Assembly (NCBI GenBank): GCA_964580575.1
Contig: CAZOLJ010000023.1
Location: 1-53,699, forward strand
Reading direction: 5' to 3'
DNA from: CAVPDE01 sp964580575
GTDB taxonomy: Bacteria; Desulfobacterota; DSM-4660; Desulfatiglandales; HGW-15
Length of the DNA: 53,699 nt
Under the pieces are notes generated by a model. That model saw nothing but the letters and a program-made list of their open reading frames with translations, was not told the origin of the DNA and did not search any database. This document shows positions 50,220-53,699 of the stretch, in pieces. The number at the start of each line of letters is the position of its first letter. Within the stretch, counting starts at the first letter, position 1. The position numbers and the translations under genes were made by a program.

Positions 50220-50567
50220 TCAACGGTCGCTCATCGCGACGACGTATCTTTTCAATAATCCTCTATCCTCTTTGTTCATGTGGGTGAACTTCACTCCGGC
50301 ACAGTGACGATACTCATCCATAGGCGGCGCCTGGTGGACGACTCGGCCTCTCAACCTGACCATGTCTTCTTTCAGCCCGAGAGTGATCAGAACCTCTTTT
50401 CCTTCTTTCAGAGCGCGATGGGTTTCGAGAAGAAGGCCCCCTTCACTCACGTTGCGAGTGCGTCCCATTCCCCGGCTGAGAAATGCCCCGTCTTCCCCCA
50501 GAATGACGTAATCCACAAGATTCAGCGTCTCCTTCCGATCCCACTTCCGCCGCTGTGCCTCTGCCAT
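50220..50567 (-). CDS. PilZ-domain c-di-GMP-binding protein
   Basis: The 115-residue protein is a single PilZ domain: basic start WDRKETLNLVDYVILGEDGA with an R-x4-R-like motif (RRKWDRKE), the NVSEGGLLLETHRALKEGKE motif (D/N-x-S-x-x-G), and GRVVHQAPPMDEYRHCAGVK toward the C-terminus. It should bind cyclic di-GMP and relay to a partner. ATG 50567 is used. No flagellar or polysaccharide gene is adjacent; the cyclase at 43435 makes a different nucleotide. Confidence 0.88.
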   Translation of the reverse strand: MAEAQRRKWDRKETLNLVDYVILGEDGAFLSRGMGRTRNVSEGGLLLETHRALKEGKEVLITLGLKEDMVRLRGRVVHQAPPMDEYRHCAGVKFTHMNKEDRGLLKRYVVAMSDR

Positions 50568-50667
50568 AGGTTCACCCCTGTTTCAAGGATTTTTCCGATA
50601 CTATATATGGCGATAATATCTCATAAATCGCGATGAAAGTCCATTGTTTTTCATGGATTGGGAGAGG

Positions 50668-51696
50668 TCAAGGAACGAGACGGTATTTCTCGCGTAGGGA
50701 TTCGGAGAGATGCCGGATCACCTGGAAGGCTTTTTCCACGGTTTTCTCACCGTCCGGATTCACCAGACAGCAAGTGGCTGGAGAAAGCAGGCTCCTGGAA
50801 AGCAAAAACTCGCGATCAATGCCCTTATCATGGAGCCTGGCCCAAACCTCTTCAAGCCTTTTCTCCAGGGAGATCATGCTCTCCTTTTCAAAAGGCTCGA
50901 AATTGGTGGGCACAATGCCCCACACGATGACCCCGCCCCGATCCAGGAACTTACGTATGGAGGCTGCGTAAGAGGCGAAGACTTCACCGTTGGAGTAAAC
51001 GTCCATGGACAGAATGTCGAGGTCCTGGCCCAGCAGAAAATCCCAGTCCGGATTGCCGCACAGGTGCACGCCCCGGGGCCTTTGGATCATGGAGAAAAAG
51101 GCCTCCATGTCCTGCCGGGCAGCCCGGTCTCCGTACCCTGCCATAGCGCTGAACAGAAACTGGAGCCCGGGCTCATCAATGAACATGAAGGCATTGGGAT
51201 TGAGGATCTTCAGCCGCGTGAGCTGCACATTGACCCTTTTGGCCATGAATTCCAGCGTGAAAGGCCGAACCGTATCCTCGAAAAGAATAGGCCGGTTGTC
51301 CTGATCATGGACATTCAGTCCGAAACTGATAGGGCCTTCCAGCTGACCGCGGATCGCCGGACGACTTGAGAAATCCATGTTCAGGAACTTCTTGTAGACC
51401 ACCGAGTAGGTGTCACTGATGTCGAAGTACTCAGGCTCTTCAAAATGGGCCATGGTCTCTTCCAGCTCGTTCATGAACTTCTCCAGGGAGAAGCGGAGTG
51501 TCCTTTTCTCTAGATCCAGCACGATTCCCGGAAAGTGCTCGGAAGCCTGAACGTACATGTCTTCGTAGTAACTGTACCGCGGCAGCTGCGGCCAGAAGGG
51601 GATGTCAAGGGAAAGAGCGACTTCCAAGGCTCTGTCCACATCCGTGTGAGGCATCACGGCCATGGCGGTCGTCAGTAAATTTCCAGGGATCGGCAT
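50668..51696 (-). CDS. UroD/MetE-like methyltransferase family protein
   Basis: The 342-residue TIM-barrel-type protein has a metal-site-like GVHLCGNPDWDFLL (H-x-C at about 211-213) and a late Cys pair in LLSPATCCLVNPDGEKTVEK, the H-x-C ... C pattern of cobalamin-independent methionine synthase and core-MetE. The N-terminus FWPQLPRYSYYEDMYVQASE and the LEGPISFGLNV segment are family-like. Core-MetE enzymes of anaerobes transfer methyl from corrinoid proteins to homocysteine; a related role is possible in view of the corrinoid genes in the window, but no corrinoid protein gene is next to it. AGGAGGAAG lies upstream of the ATG. Confidence 0.75.
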   Translation of the reverse strand: MPIPGNLLTTAMAVMPHTDVDRALEVALSLDIPFWPQLPRYSYYEDMYVQASEHFPGIVLDLEKRTLRFSLEKFMNELEETMAHFEEPEYFDISDTYSVVYKKFLNMDFSSRPAIRGQLEGPISFGLNVHDQDNRPILFEDTVRPFTLEFMAKRVNVQLTRLKILNPNAFMFIDEPGLQFLFSAMAGYGDRAARQDMEAFFSMIQRPRGVHLCGNPDWDFLLGQDLDILSMDVYSNGEVFASYAASIRKFLDRGGVIVWGIVPTNFEPFEKESMISLEKRLEEVWARLHDKGIDREFLLSRSLLSPATCCLVNPDGEKTVEKAFQVIRHLSESLREKYRLVP

Positions 51697-51898
51697 AACT
51701 TCCTCCTACCTCTCCTTTCAACCAGAGCATGTTTTCGTTCCTTCGCAATCTTGGTTTCAGGACCTCATCCCCGAAAGCCATCCAAAGATCAAATCGCCCA
51801 GACAAACTCTCAACGGCCTTGACCAACGGACGTTTTTGGTCTAACAGTATCATTCATCCGCTTTATTGCCACTCACACAAACCCAAGGTAAGAGCCCT

Positions 51899-53252
51899 AT
51901 GGCCATTAAGCCAGTGCAAATAGGCTTGTTTCATCCGGCACAATCATTACCCCCCCAAGTGGTTGAAGTCAATAAATACACCTATAGTGAGACCCTGAAG
52001 AGATTGTTGGGAGAAGATCTTGATTTCCGTGGCCAAAATGGATCGTACACAACCCATAATTTCCATTCATTTCCCGCTAAGTTCCCCCCCCCAACTCCCT
52101 AGGAAATTCATAGCGGAATTAACTCATCCCGGTGAAAAGGTGCTAGACCCTATGGCAGGATCTGGGACCACGATTCTTGAAGCAAAGATCCTTGGGAGAT
52201 TTGGAATAGGAGTTGACATAGACCCTTTTGCCATAACTCTCTGCAAGGTCAAGATTACTCCCCTCAACGTAGAAAAATTGATGAGATACGCGGAGAGAAT
52301 ATTAGATCGAGCAAAAAGGGCTATCAAAGGTCAAAGGGATGATCTTCAAAATGCATTAACTTTGAGATTTGATCCTCTTACCAAGAAATTCGTCGATTAT
52401 TGGTTCCTGAAAAAAACACAATTAGAGCTGGTTGCGCTGGTTCGGGAAATTGAAGAAGTAAGAGATCCGGATGTTCGTCGTTTCTTGCTCATAGTTTTTT
52501 CTTCTATTATCATCACAAAATCCGGGGGAGTCTCTTTAGCATATGACCTGGCCCATACTCGTCCTCACAAGTTGAAGGATAAAGATCCCCGTCCTGCAAT
52601 TGAGGAGTTTGAGAAAAAGGTGAACAAGGCCATTCACGGTATTTCTGATTTGGCTCGCTGCACAGGAGAAGCACAAGCTTTTTCTGGAAGTGCATTAGAT
52701 ATGGGGCTGGCCGACAACTCAATCGATCTCATCGTTACGTCGCCACCATACGCATCAAATGCAATTGATTACATGCGAGCTCACAAATTCTCCCTCGTTT
52801 GGATGGGTTACACTATTCCGGCACTGAGCAGAAAGAGGGCGACCTACATGGGTGGGGAGCAAACTGCGGGCTTAGAGGATAGAAGATTTCCGCAGTATCC
52901 CGAAAGGATAATCTCTAAGATCGAAGGGAAAGACATTAGGAAGGCCAATGTATACAGGCGCTACTTAGCCGAGATGTCCAAATGCTTCTCAGAAATGCTG
53001 AGAGTGTTAAAACCTGGCAGGGCGGTAATCATTGTGGTTGGATCCTCTTTTATGAGAGGCCTAGACACGGAAACGGCCTTGTGCCTCGGCGCTGTAGGAG
53101 AAAGCCTAGGGTTTGATCTAATAGGCATTGCCGAGAGGCGGATCGATCGGAACAAAAGAATGATGCCAGCACGTGACGGCAGTGAAAAAGTTTCGCGTAT
53201 AGAAGAACGAATGCATAAAGAGTACGTGATCGGGCTTGTTAAACCAAAATAG
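51899..53252 (+). CDS. Type II amino-DNA methyltransferase, frame broken at a C9 tract
   Basis: The first frame from ATG 51899 reads KYTYSETLKRLLGEDLDFRG then NFHSFPAKFP and stops right after a run of nine C at 52084-52092. One frame later the family sequence continues QLPRKFIAELTHPGEKVLDP and MAGSGTTILEAK (SAM-binding DPMAGSGTT), then, after a ~170-residue region, TSPPYASNAIDYMRAHKFSL (catalytic TSPPY) and LRVLKPGRAVIIVVGSS. With eight C the protein would be an intact ~450 residues. The TSPPY motif favours N4-cytosine or N6-adenine methylation. It is followed 33 bases later by an NgoMIV-like endonuclease gene, so it should protect that site. The frame break is either phase variation or a read error. 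Confidence 0.8.
52084..52092. repeat. Poly-C tract within the methyltransferase gene
   Basis: Nine consecutive C lie at the exact point where the methyltransferase reading frame changes; eight would restore it. Long homopolymer tracts of this kind switch methyltransferase genes on and off in many bacteria. Confidence 0.8.
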
Positions 53253-53285
53253 TCACATCGTGGCAACCATTACGATGGAGAAGCT

Positions 53286-53699
53286 ATGAATATTGAGGCC
53301 CTTAGGGAAGAATACCACAGTGAGATATGCAGGCGTATTCTAAGTTCCAAAAAAGGAATTCCGAATCTTGCAGATGTCAGCAGCCATACCAGTAGAGCCC
53401 TTGCGGACAGCATGGTCAAGAAATTGGAATATCCGCTTTGCAGGAAGCCACCATCAGGACAAACCGTGGGCATGCTCTTTGCTGAAATAACCATGCGATT
53501 CCTGAATGAGGCCTTCAGATTGCTTCATCACCTGAGACCAGGTAAATGGATATTCTCGGCTAGCCAAGCAGCGAGCGGCATCTCCTCCTACGACCAATAT
53601 GAGCACTTGGCTATTCTTGATGCCGCATTGGAAAAACACAGAGATTTAAGGGCGCTTTTTGGAGGGGAATACATCATCAGGCCTGATATTGTCATTGGT
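53286..53699 (+). CDS. NgoMIV-like type II restriction endonuclease, 5' part only
   Basis: The gene begins at ATG 53286 (ATGGAGAAG upstream) and runs off the window after 138 codons. It reads IEALREEYHSEICRRILSSK, then ALADSMVKKLEYPL, SGQTVGMLFAEITMRFLNEA, LHHLRPGKWIFSASQAASGI, YEHLAILDAALEKHRDL and the catalytic RPDIVIG at the edge. These match the order of blocks in R.NgoMIV, which cuts GCCGGC; the PD motif of PDIVIG corresponds to the first catalytic Asp. The full protein should have about 280-300 residues. Confidence 0.75.
   Translation, partial: MNIEALREEYHSEICRRILSSKKGIPNLADVSSHTSRALADSMVKKLEYPLCRKPPSGQTVGMLFAEITMRFLNEAFRLLHHLRPGKWIFSASQAASGISSYDQYEHLAILDAALEKHRDLRALFGGEYIIRPDIVIG

Noticed and set aside
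1..53699. tRNA, rRNA, prophage integrase or IS transposase genes
   Set aside because: None was recognised on either strand, so the patchy gene loss cannot be tied to a visible mobile element within the window.

Overview
The window comes from a bacterium of moderate GC content. Its gene content (indolepyruvate:ferredoxin oxidoreductase, an FrhB-family iron-sulfur protein, several anaerobic-type radical SAM enzymes, MglA/MglB-like signalling, dense sigma-54 and two-component genes) suggests an anaerobe of the Desulfobacterota (former Deltaproteobacteria). That assignment is inference; there is no rRNA or other taxonomic marker in the window, and no tRNA or CRISPR array was seen.

Layout. (1) About 0.7-3.1 kb and 7.6-10.1 kb form a decaying defence region. 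It holds a multiply frameshifted hsdM tail with the first codons of hsdS, an orphan HicB, an AAA/DUF4143-type ATPase that kept only its two ends, a truncated sensor kinase, an intact TumE-type toxin-antitoxin pair, a frameshifted cas6, the first ~35 codons of a NE0113/ring-nuclease-type CRISPR gene, and a prokaryotic viperin-like radical SAM gene cut off at a short inverted repeat. (2) An intact frhB-like/iorA/iorB operon (3.6-7.2 kb) sits inside that region. (3) 10.1-15.3 kb: a crotonase-family gene, a double-domain SagB dehydrogenase and lon. (4) 15.4-25.0 kb: ten co-directional signalling genes built around an NtrC-type activator, a histidine kinase, Roadblock proteins, an MglA-like GTPase, a zinc-ribbon/HAMP receptor, a PAS protein with a phospho-acceptor region but no ATPase, and a REC-DUF4388 protein. 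This is the best candidate for an undescribed system. (5) 25.0-35.8 kb, minus strand: a cobamide uptake, remodelling and energising locus headed by one cobalamin riboswitch (small ORF, btuB-like receptor, cbiR, cobU, cobT, cobS, btuF, btuC, btuD, exbB, exbD, tonB). (6) 36.2-40.2 kb: a heterodimeric ABC exporter with one degenerate ATP site. (7) 40.3-45.0 kb: a methyltransferase-family membrane protein, omega-amidase plus aminotransferase, Ogt and a membrane class III cyclase. (8) 45.2-51.7 kb: three radical SAM genes (two with twin-arginine signals, one lacking most of its core), an internally deleted FAD reductase, a TPM protein, a PilZ protein and a MetE-core-like protein. (9) 51.9 kb to the end: an amino-methyltransferase whose frame is broken at a C9 tract, followed by an NgoMIV-like restriction endonuclease that runs off the window.

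The cobamide genes fit one pathway. The TonB-dependent receptor is driven by its own ExbB-ExbD-TonB, BtuFCD moves the corrinoid across the inner membrane, CbiR opens the nucleotide loop, and CobU, CobT and CobS rebuild it with a preferred base. Several intergenic gaps are filled by short dispersed repeats of at least four families, some of them exactly at gene breakpoints. At least three genes (AAA ATPase, B12-type radical SAM, FAD reductase) look as if the middle was removed in frame while both ends stayed.
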